A program made the position numbers and the translations under genes. Shown here in pieces: positions 1 through 13,900 of a stretch of 64,000 nucleotides of DNA (its first letter is position 1; every line of letters starts with the position of its first letter). The notes under the pieces were generated by a model, which did not search any database, was not told the origin of the DNA, and worked only from the letters and a program-made list of their open reading frames with translations. Location of the stretch: positions 1 to 64,000 of the forward strand of contig JAUDYN010000016.1 of assembly GCA_030407005.1 (NCBI GenBank), in the 5' to 3' direction. This DNA is from Desarmillaria ectypa (taxonomy: Eukaryota; Basidiomycota; Agaricomycetes; Agaricales; Physalacriaceae).

Positions 1-3000
1 TAATTTTCTAAGTATCGCGGAGTACGAACGTGTTATCAGCGTTAATTTTAATCTAGGGCCAGACAGGGTCTACTCGGCTATTAAGATGCGCTTGTATTCG
101 TGGTGGGCATCGCCAGGTATGGGACCCTCTCAAAAATTAATCTTCGCCTCCTTGTTGGTGCCTGATTCGTCGGTCAAGAAGGTTTCTGTGGGTGCTCGAG
201 AGTATCCGAGTGTTTTGGGGGTGTTGTTGTATGGAAATGAAGGCACCCAAGTCCCGTCGCTTTTCCTTCCTGTGATGACAGTCTTCCATCCCCGAGCTCG
301 TCGAAGAATTTTCACCGTATCACCTTCGTCCATTTTCGTTTCGGTTTATCCTCTAGACATTCAAGCGAGCTATGAGATAGCGGTGCTATTCGGCCATGAT
401 TCGGGCCCATGATTCGATTGCCCGGCCGCTTTGGAAACGTATTGTTGTTCATGATGTACCAATCTACACATGCTCGGAAACTTTCTGATCTGCTTTTCAT
501 CGTAGCTGTTATGTCCGAAGGAAGGAGATCCTAAGTACGGACTTTCGTACACGAAAGATCCTCTGATCGAGAGGTTCGAGAGGTACCTTTAACGGCATCA
601 CTGTGAGGTCGATGTCACGGAGATGTTCACGATGTCCTCCATTGACATAAGCGCTTGGAAACTGATCCGTGGAATAATTGACTGTCCATGTTTTGACAAG
701 TCGAGGGACTGTGGAGATCTGAGGTTCTTCGCGGAATATCACGATTCACTGGAAAGTTGGCGCTAATTCAACACGTCCCCTCCATCGACAGCTTCGTTTC
801 GCTTGTCGGACTTCCACTACACCGTAACGTAGGATCCTTCTCCTCCATGTTATGTTCCCTTTCCATCTCTTTCAACGGATTGTGAGAACGGATACTAACT
901 TTGCAACAACTCGATCATATTTTAGGGTGATCGAGCGCGCCTTCGATCAGCCGCCTATATCTATTGAAAACACGCACCTTCTCTGGAGGTGTTAGTTGTC
1001 TGAATTTCAACGTGTCTTTGACTGCGCTTTGGGGCTATTATGATTCAGGCAATTTCACTAGACGGGATCTCGACCGCGTTACCCTTGGAGAATAGATTAT
1101 ACCTAGAAGTTGTAAAAGGACTCCTGGATACAATTCAGGAATGCAAGTGTTTATTTCCTCTATGTTAATGATAAATATTATACTGATACCCGTGTCTCCT
1201 CCATCGCGAAGCTGAAGGACCATAATACTTCAAAGCAAGGGTTTCACGGTGTTGTGTTGTTACCGGCACAAGGTCCCTAGAGGAACGGCGGTTCTCCTGA
1301 TTTTGATAATCAAGATTATGGACATGCTACTACAAGCGTGATGACTTTTAATATGAGTGCATCATATCGCTATGGCATTCGAAAACATTCAATGCACGCT
1401 CCATCCCATTGTCCTGGAGATTGGAACTACAGGTTCATTTACAGTCCTTAACCCTTTGCGACATACGTATACTATCAGCGAAGGCCCGAGTGACGAAGAA
1501 TGTATTATCCTGGCGACACAGCATGCGGCGGCGGCGGCAGCAATCATTTTAACATCCTCATGGCCCTGATATTTATTGAAAACATCCGGTCTGATGGATC
1601 GCTGTTTCAAGTGACAGCCAGTTTCATAAAAGAGGATACTTCGACAGTTAGTAGTCATGGTCGTGAATGCGATCTTTGTGCTACCAAAGCTTCTCATAAA
1701 CAGATATTTTAGCGTGTTTCTTGAATTTCGACAGTTTTATTGAAGTTCAAGAAAATAAGGGACACAATTCTCCGCTTGGAGCTGTGCTCGAGACACTAGT
1801 CAATTATACTCTGGTCTTGCCATGGAAAGTGTAAAACAGCTATCAACAAATATGGGGAACCTTATCGTTAATAAACCGCATGACAGACTTAATGAAATAA
1901 CAACCTGTGATTGTGGGAATCATGACTACAAAAAGTGATCTGTGTTGCTGGAGATCAAAATGTGCGGCAGCCGCGCCGCGTCTTCGTGATCAACTCCGTC
2001 GCGTCTAAGATTAAGACTCGTTGACGCTGACAAGGACATTGATGTAGCATAAGGACCACAGTCCTGATAGGTCTCTCGTCAACGAGTCCAGAGTGGATAG
2101 TGAGTGCCTCTACTGAAGTACTATAATTATGGCCTAGGGACGGCGGCTGTTACTTGAATTTCGCTGGACATGAATGTAAGCCCCGATTCAGAACTGCATG
2201 AAGAAATTGGATTGTTTCTGAGAATTATAACAATATGTTGACGCGAAGAGCCTTAACTGCGCCTGCTCTACCCCCCAATTGCGTCTCTCCGGACTCCGGA
2301 CCGTGATAGGTGCGGTTTTCCGCAGCCAAGACGAGCACACTACTCCTGGCTGCGTACCTCTTCAATTGATGATGTGCAAATCCTGTCTGAATTTGCCGCC
2401 ACAGGGGCTGATATACTCTAATGAACCGATATACCCACTGAGCTGCCTACATGGCTTCTCTGTGGAAGATAATGTTTTTTGAAAGCTTGTAGAGTTCGGG
2501 GTAGTCTTTGCCTATTTCCGCAGGTCACAGAGGTATGGAGAACGATCATCTGTCGTCGTAAGCGTCTTTTCTAATGGTCACATGAGGAAGGCGTGGAGGA
2601 CACCATGACGTTTTGATTCAAACCTCTCGCTCGGCTCGAACACTGTTAACGCAGACACAGAGCATGTCAAAATATCCATATTCCGCCAGAAAGAGCACGT
2701 TGTAGTTGAGGCACTATTGTTCCGGTAAATACAGAAAAGATGTATTCTTGCTAATTTCCTGTTACTGTCCCCTCCGCTGCTGGGAGTAACGCTCAAGCAT
2801 CTTATGGGCCTCCCTCTTCACGCATCATTATCCTCTTCCTACAAAGAAGTCTTAATAATGGGTTTCAGCTCCAGGATCCCGACATGCCAGTTCTGATAGC
2901 ACAGGAAGCTGTCGCTCCCGATAGTCTTGAAATTCAGAATTGGTATCTGCTCTTCGAGTGCATCTCAAAGCCCACCAAGTCGCCGTCAATACTCGGATCC

Positions 3001-6000
3001 CGGGTGAGCAGGTGGCGCAGACAAATATCAATGCAGGAATATCGAATGGCTCCAGGATAAAGCTTTCTCTTGATATCTAGAGGACGAGTATGGAGTTCCT
3101 CAGGCACATCGATACAAAAGCGACACGGCCGAACGTGTTCGCGGGACGTTTGGGTCAAAGAAGCGACAGAAGTGGGCTATATCGAGTGACTGGAGGTCCT
3201 GGGCTATTGCTTATGAGCGTCCTAGCGGAGTTGAGAGCACCATACCCGCGTCGTCAAGTGACCGGAGGTGGTGGAAAGCCGTGCACGAGATATCGAGTTG
3301 TCGGTCCCATACGGACACGAACAACGTAGAGGTGGTGGGAAGCCTGTTGATCCGATGCAAAAGGTACGCTGGGTCCAGTAGCCCTCTATTATTGAATCCT
3401 CGATGACATGAGTTCCGCCGTCAATCTAAGCACTTGTGATCAGCGAACTGGAAACTCATGAAATCGCGTGTAAAGAGACCATCAGAGGAAACATAGCCCC
3501 GAGCAGCTTCCTGGCATCGCCTGCAGCTTTCTCTCCTCTGTCGGAAAACGCCATCCAATAGTAGACACGTTGGCATTTGTGGTACGGCGGATTGATTGAT
3601 TTCAGGTAGAGGTATCTAATGCGGCTGATTCCTGAGCCTAGACCTTGAAAGATTCTCAGAAGCGATTTTGAATTAGAGAAATGGTTGCTCGTGGAGTCTA
3701 TACTAAGAATTTTGGAGACGAGGGGCACGATGCTATTTGTGTGGATGCCAAGCTAGAGGGTTTTTAATCGGATATATCGGACTGAAAATGAATTTCATTA
3801 ATGGTCAAAATGAACAGGGAAGGACCTACCTCGAATTATGATGTTCTCCAGCAGCTCGGGGGCTTAAGTGCAGCATGGGTGTTTAGTGTGAGAATAAGAA
3901 TCCTTATGTGATCAAAGATAACGCCGGACCGAACCTCCGTGCCTGCGCAGGTATAGCGCTACCGAAAAAAGGAGCCCCTCCCTACACCCTTCCGTTGCCT
4001 TACCGGCCCAGGATCAACCGCTGTGAGAATGATGGGATGGTTGATGTAGTAGGACAGAACGAAAACCACTGAGCCAATAAGCCAATAAGCTAATAGTCTT
4101 GATATAAGAGAGATTGCGCGAGACACCGCACAGATAGGCCCACAAGCACATATGATTCGATGTGATATAGGTGCGCGCGCGCATCTAATTTCAGAGGACT
4201 TCTGATGATATTCCTTGGCTGCCGTTACTGCCGTGACACCTTTGGAGCGGATGTGATATTCGGATGTCTCACAACTGTCCGTACTCTCGCATGTTACGAA
4301 TTATGCAGCCGAGGCTGACGAGGATACCGAGATCCAGTCCGAGGTTAATGTGCAAGAATCATGGCCCAATAAGGTATCGATTGCCTTACAAGTCAGGACC
4401 CGAGAAAACAGCACAGGCAATGTCGATACATGTACACCAACAGTGTCCAGTAACTGGAGTTTCATGTATACCCCAGCGGGATACTGTACAACTGAAAACG
4501 AAGTGTAAAAGGAAGCAAATGGCGGTGTTATTTCAGGCGTACTTCCAAATACACGCGAACGAATCATGAAATTGGCTTATACGGAATCAGGAGCAAATCG
4601 AAGCTCGTGTAGCGAGAAATCAGCATAGGAGATAACTACACAGAACACGTATATAGTTGGTAATAGGCAGGTTCTCCTCAATATGTACAGGCTCTGATGT
4701 CCCAAAACCGACGTCAATACAAGGTTCTGCACAAAAGTGAAGACTCGGTGGCCTCTGAGCGGAAAAAGAATACTTACTATCGCGACAAGAAGACGAAGTC
4801 TTTCGCTCCACCAGAGTCGAACTATTCCGATATCTCCGTTGTGCATTCAATAGGTATGTATGTACCTGCATTCTGGACTGAATCGCTTCATTTTATGTCT
4901 CAGAGCAAAACGACGTAGAGATATGTAACTTACGTGAAATACCTCTTTGTGAGTTTTTACTGTTTCGCAACTATCGCGAAGAAAAACAGACAAACCTAGT
5001 CTAGATGAGGGGCATATCAGGTCTTTTGTGATGGCTTTTCTTTACAATGAAATTTCATGTTCAAGGCTCTTGATACCCAAAAGATTCCTCATTGAAGGGC
5101 TTGCTGAACCGCCTGAATGTCGAAAAGTAGTTTAGGTATCATGGCATCACGGCACGTCTCAGTCAGCATCGCAGTCAGGACGAAGCCTTTGACAAATAAA
5201 TAAACACCTTTCTGAATCTTGACCCTCCCCTTACGTTGCCTTTCTTTCACTATCTAGTTATCACTTTGCGTTTAGTTAGTTGGATGACATAAAGGAACTG
5301 CCAAGGCTTGACCGGGTAACTACGGAAAGGACGCGGGAACACTTCGGTGCTTCTGTCTGCCACTGTTATCTGAGGCCGAGCTCGGAGACAGCTGCTGTTG
5401 CGGCGTTTACCGACAGACTTCCGTCACCAGTAGAGTCACACCGGGATATATACCTCCTCTGAATGACTCGCTCACGCCTGACAATCTCCACGAGAAGAAT
5501 TGTCGCTATCCCCGACTCGGGCGAATGGCCAATATATTTGCTCCGTTAACGTATTATCGAGGTAATTAATTAATTTATGGCCGAGGAACCCGTTCTCGTC
5601 ATTACTTCTGGATATGATGAAAAAGAAAGTATCGAAGCTGTGGTGGAATACGAGAGGAGGATATGCGGGAATTACAGGCTGATCTCGATGAGTGGAGAAT
5701 CTGTCCGTCGAATCACTAATACGGCTATCAGTTGGGAGTTGGATACCGTTGACTGCAGACAAGGCGCCACTCTTCTTTCTGTCGGCCTTTATCATTCATC
5801 TATACTCCGTGTTCACCCGCCAGCATACTGGGTACATGTGATGCTCAATAACTGTTGTCGGGGACACAGATAACACAGGGATACGTGCAATATCTACCGC
5901 AAATGACGAAACTAGGCCCTCGTTACTTGAAGCAAGAACCTGTTACAACCAAGACAAAGTCTTCTTCTATATAGTGACACTGGACTATCGCCTAACTTTC

Positions 6001-7250
6001 CCGTATATAGCCTCCCGCAAATCGCGGAATTCCATAGGCCCGTTCCTCGGCAACCTGGAAGTTGGGTGAATTTAACTATAAGGATAATCCTGGAGGCAAG
6101 TGCGGTGGTTCGCGATGGTGCTGCTGAGTTTGGAAAGAGCTCTAATGGTACGATTCTGAAAATATTAACGTTAATTATTGAGAGACAAGTAGAAGAGCTG
6201 TTATCGGTGATAAACTTTACGGAGAATTTTCTATTGCATAGTATCGCTTCTTGGACCAGCACATAACTATGTGGTTTCAATGTTGGGTATGCAGAATATC
6301 CTTCTCGTCTGATGTCGTTTGACTGTTATAGACGTGCGCCACAGTCAATGTTTACGCCTTCTGGAGTACATCGCCACAGTTGCCTGTCTATTTATATAAG
6401 TTCTGAGACACAGGCCTACTTTGTCTATGCATTGTGTTATTTTCGATAAATGGTCCCTTTGAAAGCGGAATATGTATGTATTTTTCTTCTTTCGCTGACA
6501 GCTTACGATTATATAGTCAAACTACATCCCCTCGCTAAATGTTCGTGGCAAACTTTAATGAAAAGGTATGAGAAAGAAAGCATGTACTTGCTAAGTTGTG
6601 CGACGGTGCACTTACACTCAAGGTTCGCTCATTGCGGTCGTGTCGTTGATATCGTCTCCATTGAAGGAGGTATTCCAGGTATGGAATGCTCAGAGAACAT
6701 ATGACAATAGGAACCAGAGATAATGATCCTCACCTTAGGAAGCATGCTCGACGGCGCCAATAACGGCGGTAGAGAAAACTGCATTCCCTCCTCACAACAG
6801 TGAGTCCTCAATAATGGTAAATACGACTGCTCCAGTGCTAGATTATGCAAAGGTCGCGTCATATGGTCGCCCTCCTCTCCAATTACTCGTCGTATTGTGC
6901 TTACTTCCTTGCGACTTCGGAGTTTCGGATTTCAAAATTCGCCGCCAGTTGCATCTCTATACCTGCTTTTTATGACAACTTCAATATCAGTAGAGACCCG
7001 TTCGACATTGGCGGAATACAGGATGTACGTTTGCACATACAATGTGTCCTTGTTTAGTGGTGGATGTCACCTCCTTTGGGGTTCGAGGTACGTAGTCGAT
7101 TTTTATTTAGATTGTCTTTAGCTGATGTCTTCTCGTGTAGATTCTCTACCTGAGAACGCACACGTTTCAGAATTCGCCCTGTGGACTTAATACTCCCTCC
7201 ACGTCTTCCCTTTAAAACGGATTACGTCAACCTTTGCGTTCTTAAATCCA
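1..7250. other. Decayed gene-poor region, no supported gene
   Basis: All six frames are interrupted at random spacing. The longest open stretches (about 100-120 codons) have no recognisable domain and no splice-consistent neighbours. CpG is present at ordinary frequency, so this decay differs from that of the CpG-free blocks further right. The region contains two stretches that recur elsewhere in the window as diverged copies: about 30-450, similar to about 14,210-14,560, and about 4,480-6,340, similar to about 24,320-26,640. A short stretch near 5,670-5,720 could encode an acidic helix (EEDMRELQADLDEWR) but is frameshifted from the preceding open frame, so it is probably a relic of a coding sequence. 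Nothing else is supported. Confidence 0.6.
5465..6340. repeat. Diverged segmental repeat, copy A
   Basis: This stretch aligns collinearly and in the same orientation with about 25,755-26,640. Shared anchors include the phrase around 5,480-5,580 (gacaatctccac, then gactcggg, then ttatcgaggtaat), the block at 5,640-5,690 (gtggaatacgagagga) and the block at 6,288-6,350 (gtatgcagaatatc, then gatgtcgtt). A further pair of anchors upstream is at about 4,518-4,535 and 24,350-24,370 (gcggtgttatttcaggc). Identity is visibly moderate with indels, so the duplication is old. An open frame starting at 5,577 in this copy is broken in the other copy. Whether this was a transposon or a duplicated gene cannot be told by reading. 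Confidence 0.65.
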
Positions 7251-7399
7251 TCACCTGGTGCCCTCAACGACACCTCATGTGTTCCAGAATGGCACTGCCG
7301 TCTATTTATTGGAACATGCTAGGACGGATCCAAGTCTTACTTTTTGTATAGACTATGGGAACGAAAACGAGATTCTCCTCTATACTTACCGAAGATTGC

Positions 7400-7907
7400 C
7401 TTGCTATCTCACGAATACCAACGGTATCTTCTGGCTCGTGCGAGAGCAAATTAGCGTCATGGAGAAACAAGAACGGCTCGTGACGCCTATCATCTCTCCC
7501 AAGCATCCCGCAGAGCACGGGAGCACGGTCGTACCAAGTGCAGTAGCCACAGTGATCGCCGTACCCGAAAAAGGAGCATATACGCAAACGAAGTGCGTGA
7601 CGAACGGCTTAACCAAAGCTGCCGGTACGTATCTCTATCCTTCCTTCTCCTTTCTTTTTACTAATGATCTATACTATCCCAGCACAAGACTACGCCTCAA
7701 ACGGTATCCGTATCAGCACCATCCTCCTCCGGAATATCTATACCGAACTGACCTTGCCGCCACATCTGAGACCATCGTCGACGGGTGAGCTTCAGCAACG
7801 CAGGCGAGATAGAGGACCTCGTCGTCACGATGAGCTCACCAGGGAATGTATTCATGATAGGGAGCAGCATTTTGGTCGATGGCAGGCAAACATCGAGTGC
7901 AGAGTAG
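7400..7907 (+). pseudogene. Short-chain dehydrogenase/reductase pseudogene (C-terminal part)
   Basis: The translated segments match the classical SDR fold: a helix like NGIFWLVREQISVMEKQE, then the active-site stretch GAYTQTKCVTNGLTKAA carrying the YxxxK motif, then AAQDYASNGIRISTILL and IYTELT. These join cleanly across a canonical intron at 7,625-7,682 (GTACGT to CCCAG). The last part, EIEDLVVTMSSPGNVFMIG followed by SSILVDGRQTSSAE, is the typical SDR C-terminus and ends in TAG at 7,905-7,907. It lies one base out of frame with the preceding exon, and the N-terminal Rossmann segment (GxxxGxG) is not found upstream, so the copy is broken. It belongs to a different SDR subfamily from the FxxxK-type SDR copies at 28, 40 and 46 kb. 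Confidence 0.7.
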
Positions 7908-7915
7908 ACTCTTGA

Positions 7916-10900
7916 AATGCCACATCTTTTCTTACCTACTTTTCGTCTGTATGGACGTTGAGGGTCTCTCGATCGAAGGCATGAGGCAGCTCACGGCAAA
8001 AGGCTAGACCATTCGCCATCGATCGGAAGCATCACAAATTCACCTTGGTTTTATCAGTCGAGGGTCGAGTCGAAGTCTAGTGATTCATTGTGGCGGCATC
8101 CTCATTTGCTGGCAACAGCGCTTCTTCGACTAGCTGCGCCCTCCCTCCTCATGATATATGAACGCGCTTACCGAATAGTTCGCTGCTGCATTTCTCTAGA
8201 TATCGGGATCATCCATATGAAACTGCCGTCCTAGAAGGGGGTCGGGAAGCATCAGTCTCTATCTCGACGTCATTCATTCATGATAAGGACCATCTATCCG
8301 GGTGTATGGTGCTTGATCAACGTTTTCATTTTCGTAGCCTCGAGATGATGAAAAAAAGAAAACACAAGCGTCCGACTTTCCAAAAAAAGAACGCGGGGGT
8401 TCATAATCTCCACTTCATAATTCTCCATTCTGCGTAGCTACGTCCCGTGATTATCACTAAGCTATCTAGCATTCTCCCTCTTGGACCTGGCAAGACGGTC
8501 CCACTGTTCCGTTCACCATGCACCCCCTATCGGTACAGTGTGCTAGGTTGCGATGGCATAGCACGTCTTGATGGCAACCCCTACGATGCGATGCGATGCA
8601 GGTGGACAACGACTACGAAGAAGAATGATCTCTGTTGCTGGAGATCATCACAGGCGCCAAGATTGAATGACCACGAGGCCCGACCCTGAGTCGTCGGACT
8701 CTGTTGTTGAGACCATCCACGGGTGAATAGAGTCTCGAATAGCCCAGCAAGCTTTTTATTAGCCTGGCTGCTAGCTTCAACGTCGATACCATTGGTATTC
8801 CAACGATCATCGTAAAGACATAGTGATAGACTGATGGAGGCAAAAAGGACCATTTCTCCGTCCTCTTCGGACGGGAGACCCCCCACAACACGACATCCTT
8901 ACAAGTTCGGTTTGGGAGCTCGAAACGTCCCTGGTGCAAATCGATTTCGATGGATGGCATTTGGAGGAGAGAAGATTACACGTTGACTCAAGTTTCGTTA
9001 ATTGAAGTTGAAGGCAGCACTCCTTCACTAGGAACGGAGTCGTATATTTAGAGCCAACCCGCCAAAGCAGAGAAGACCTCATGGACATTAAGCATATGGT
9101 ACTGTGGCAGGGGATTCCGGAGTGGGGATTAAGTGAAGACGATAAATTAGCTTGGTCGTCGCTGAATGAGAAGGGGTCTGCGGGAGATGTCGGTCGGGGT
9201 GTGTGTAAAGTTAAGGTCCAGATAGACGCGAAGCGCGAAAACAGTATCGTATCAACGGGTACGTCTCTACGTAACATGAGCGAGGGCCGAAGAGTGTCGT
9301 TTAAATTATCGGTCATGGACACAGGCTAGCTTCTGAATTCCAGTCAACGTCGTCTTTGTTATCGCACCTATTAATGCCACCGCAGTAGTAGTCATGATCG
9401 TAAAGGGGGAACTTCGCCGAATTTACAAATCTATGTCAATACCAGGAAACGGAGTCATGCCCTCTAGCAAAAGAACTATAAGCACCACAGCGATACAACA
9501 CAGAAGGGTTAGAGAGTATGTAGTGTTGAAGAGGATAATATTTCCGATAGTTACGACGCTTTAGATCGATATTGTAGATATTAGGCTAGCATGTATGTAA
9601 GTGATAAATAAGGTAGAATAGTGAGATGATGTATTCAGGGTAAGCTAGGTGACGGCTGGAGTCGGCGGCATCCTCTCCTTTCCAGCTCATTCATTCGTTC
9701 GACCAATTTTCTCTACAACAGCTATGCATAGCTTCTTTGTTTCCTCCGTAGCAAGTGGTTAAATAACGTCGGGACGACTGTCAAACCGGACTCTACGTAT
9801 TATCACCATGAAATACCCCCACATCGGCTATTTCCTGACTCCAGTTTGTCAGGTTTGTAACCCATCTATACTCGGGTGCGTTAACGTATGTATACTCATG
9901 TTTCTGAAACAGCACACAGCCGGGCGCTGTCCATATCCGTCCCTTGCTGTAATTAATTGACGGCGTCCGCGGATGCTCCTAGGCTCCTCATGATTGCCCA
10001 AACTTTATTCTTTCAAATCAGAACACGGGGACGTCTAGTTGATATTTCATTGCTTGCACTAGAACTTCTCTCCTAGTTGAGGCGCAGTAAATAAAGACCC
10101 TTGCCGATTGGGTTTCGATTGTGGTGGGCTTAGCATCGAGCACGATACCCTCAGCTGATATGAATTCAGTTTCGGATGTACCTCCTTACTTATTATGTTC
10201 AAAGGCATATAATATCCTGTACCTTCTAAACACATGTACGGCTGAATCAGACCGAGGCATGCATGCGCTCTGATTGACCTTTTTTCCCACATATAGAGCT
10301 ATTCAATCGCCAGGTTCTAAGACAGATATTCACTTATATCTATCTGTGGGCCACCATGATCGAGCTGGTGTTTCATTTTTTGAATAGAGCGTACGTTAAT
10401 GCCTTCATTTAAATTACCTCGTTGTTGATGGGTAGCCATTTCAATTATGTGTTTTCCATCTACACTGCGATTGTGTCGTGGCTTCCTGTCGTAGAAACAG
10501 AACGTTGCTTCACCGAAGATATAAAATTTTCATTCCATAAAATTCAAAAGGTCCGCCTTTGTTGATACACGAGGCAGACTGAGTTGCTAATTTTTGACCC
10601 CTTGGCCTTTGTTTCAACGATGACTCTCCATATATCCAAAGTCCGTTGAAGCTTCGCTGTCTGCACTGTAAAACATATACTGGAATATTATTCGTTCATT
10701 TTAGGCGTACGCTGTTTCTATGACACCAACGTGGAAGGCATATCTTCATCGCAAACCACCGAGACCCCTTCACCGCCTGCCTAAAGCCGCCTTGATCTAG
10801 TTACGGTATCGTCTCTTATCTCATACGAGGCTAGTCTTTCGTATATGGCAGTGCACAGTCATAAAACAAAGGACTCCACCGAATTGCTACCGTGAAGCAA

Positions 10901-13900
10901 TTATCAATTGACTATATAATCTCGTCGTATTCTTAGATGATAACACAAACCAATATCAACGGCCTGGTGAGACTTCACCATTCACACATTCGTGCAATCT
11001 TTCCGTTGTCTCTGAATGAGTGGAAAGTAAATGAATTCTTATTCCGGCATCTTTGAGAAAGAGCCGGTACGGTATAGTCACAGCGCCGGCAGTTTCAGCT
11101 ACCATATATTTTGATACATTTTAATAGGTTCCGATAAAACATGGTCCACCGCGACTTTCGTAATGGGTTTGTAAGTCATTTTCCTATGCCTAGTTTTTGT
11201 TTAATAATTTCTTTTTCTGAAATTGCTCCCTTCTGACTCAAAGCTCCGTTATTCCATAGGAGAATCGCGCTTTCGATACTATCACAAGATATTACCTGAG
11301 ACTAATAGTAAGGTCATTGTTCAAGCATATTTCGCGTTCAAAGCCAAGGTAGACGATTGTGGCGGTTGATCCTGGCTCCTTGAAACAGTTTAGGTGCATC
11401 GTGTGATCGCTGAACAAATAACATCGCAGGTTCAAACTCTATTGCTCTCCAGAACATTTGTGTTCTAATCTCTCTGGGATCTTTCTTTAGGAAGGCGGGC
11501 TGTAATTCTGACTACTTATCTACGTTCATAGCTCATATCTTCCCCCCCACTACTCAACCCAACCTCCCTGATATCGATAAACTTATGAAAGCACTATCAA
11601 GAAAATGCGAGGCCACATCGAGTCTACTATAATTGCACCGCACAGCATGGCGATAAAACCATGTATCGTTACTGAGGGACGTCTATCAGGACAACTTCAG
11701 CCCACCACCTCGTCTTCGACGGATCCTCCGTATACAATGATCCCAATCTCAGATTATTCACATTCATCACGATAGGCGTCATTGTCGCTGTCCGACTAGG
11801 TGAAATCTTCTCTGCTTCTCTCTACTCAGAATCAGACGAGCAAGAACCTACAGAGAGACAAGACCCACCCACCGTAAATATATCACGATAGCCTGCCGAA
11901 ACGCTATACGCCAGTTCGTAGAATGTCATTCCTGATTGATGTTTGCAAATCAAGGGAATACGGATGTATTGTGGGAGGTATCCGCTAGCCTACAACCTAT
12001 CAGTTCCAGCAAGGCTCAAGGTAGGAAGAAGACAACGCTACATGAAAGACGACATCGATACACTCCACCCCAACCAATGCGATCGGGTACGCCCCCGGGG
12101 TTGACGACCGGTCCCCCTGCAGTACCTGCAACATGCTAGCCCACCCAAAGTCGATTTTGTATAGCATATGGTCAAACATGGGTTTCGGAAAAGCGTACTT
12201 GACGCGGCCGGATGCTTTTAGGCTATGGCAGGTGCTCGTTTTCTGGGACGTAGCGGCTTATCAGTGGATAGACGGAAGGAGACAGAAAGAGGGAGCATAC
12301 CGGTGGCGATTCTAGACATATGAAGAAAGGCTGGTAGAGTGTGAATTTCTTGGCTATGCAATCTGGGATACATGGTTTGTCCTGAGCGAGGAGGTGAGCG
12401 CAGATCCATCCAAAACAATGATGAGAAGCTTACGCGTGTACCGTGACTGACGAGCTGAATGATATTCTGTGGATCCTAAATCAAGTCAGTATTGGTGTGG
12501 CAGCAATTCACCACGGCAGTCTTACTGGTTGTTCTGGTCCGTAGGTCACCATCTATGAGTTGGTAGGTCAAGATTTATGTTCGGCGGGATTGTCATGCTA
12601 CTCACGATTAAATCATTATTAGCCAGTGGAACATCTATTCCGTGATTTTGTGGTGGTGCTGGGGCTGGCCATTTATTCTACCTCTCGATAAGGACTCACC
12701 AAGTATATACACGAACAAACGGACATACCGAAGGCTGATTGTAGATATATGACATGTCGGAAGAAGTAACGATTAACCCTATCCTTTGAGATGGCGCTTT
12801 TTATAGGGATGAAAAGGGCCATCGAGTGGCAGGACCGCAAACCTTGGACAATGAAGCGATCTAAGACAAAACGAAGGTTTAAAAAAGACCATTAATTTTC
12901 GACAACAATATGATGCCCTTGGAGTGAGTGGATGGATATCTCCCGATACAAAACATGCGTGATATTGTGTCGATATTGATATACACTCATGTATACGCGT
13001 TGCTGGTGAGTAGGTTGTGATAATTAGAAAGGACACCAACAGGAAGGTTAAAGAAGGACAGAACACATCAGAACATATTTTAGACTCATTTTAAGACAGA
13101 GCTATTGAAGAAGACATTCATTTCGTGGTTTTATTGGGCGCCTGTACAAGGCAAAAAAACATGAAAGAGGCACCTAATATATCCGAATGATATGTTCTGT
13201 TGTTGAAAGTGAAGTTGAAGTATTAAAAACCTCGAAAAGCAAGCTGACTGACGGAGTCCTACGAGATACCGTTCTCCAGATTTCCAGGTAGTGAACGTGG
13301 CTGAGCCACCATCGGCAAGCACGTGATTCGCTGATCCCTAACACCAAATAAGAGCTGGCCGCGGCAGCCGTCAAGACAAGGATTCTATGGACCGGCATAT
13401 CGGCATTTGTGCCAACCTTTCCCCTTTCTATTGCTCTTTAGCTTAGTGAGCTTTTATCCAGTCTTAACGCCAAACCGGTGCTGCTTTGACCCTTGTAAAG
13501 ATACCTAATTTCAACGTCGAAAGTATCTTGTACATAGGCCAGCTTTTGACCAGTTTTCTGATGGTTTTAAGTATTTCTAGTCCAGAATGTTTGTTCAGTA
13601 ATCGATTTTTTTGCTCTGCTCCCTTCTTTCAGTGCGTTCCTACATCCACGCTCCTCAGCGTCTTGGTATTAATACACTGGAATCTCGTTGATTTATATCA
13701 CAAGGGAACGCCGCAGAATTCCGGTCTCCGACATCAGTTTCACCTGTTTTTCTCCTTCGCGGTTAATAGTTGGCCGTAGTGACATAGAAAGCTCTGAGAG
13801 TCAGCAAACATACATATGGAAGACGCGAAGCTTTTGGCTTCCCTGAAGGAGTTTTCTATTTGTCGAATGTCATGGGTGATTAACCCAGGGGAAGTTTCAA

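Noticed and set aside
86..412. Open frame of 108 codons near the left edge
   Set aside because: No domain, no supporting splice sites or codon bias, and the region is a diverged repeat copy; typical of chance frames in this decayed stretch.
565..575. tRNA B-box-like ggttcga sequences (also near 25,447)
   Set aside because: No matching A box, no cloverleaf and no acceptor stem could be drawn around them.
5912..6280. Minus-strand frame of 122 codons
   Set aside because: Lies in the diverged segmental repeat and is not conserved as a frame in the other copy at 25.8-26.6 kb.
8807..9322. Minus-strand frame of 171 codons
   Set aside because: Ser/Leu-rich composition without recognisable motif, overlapped by equally open frames on both strands; no evidence of splicing partners.
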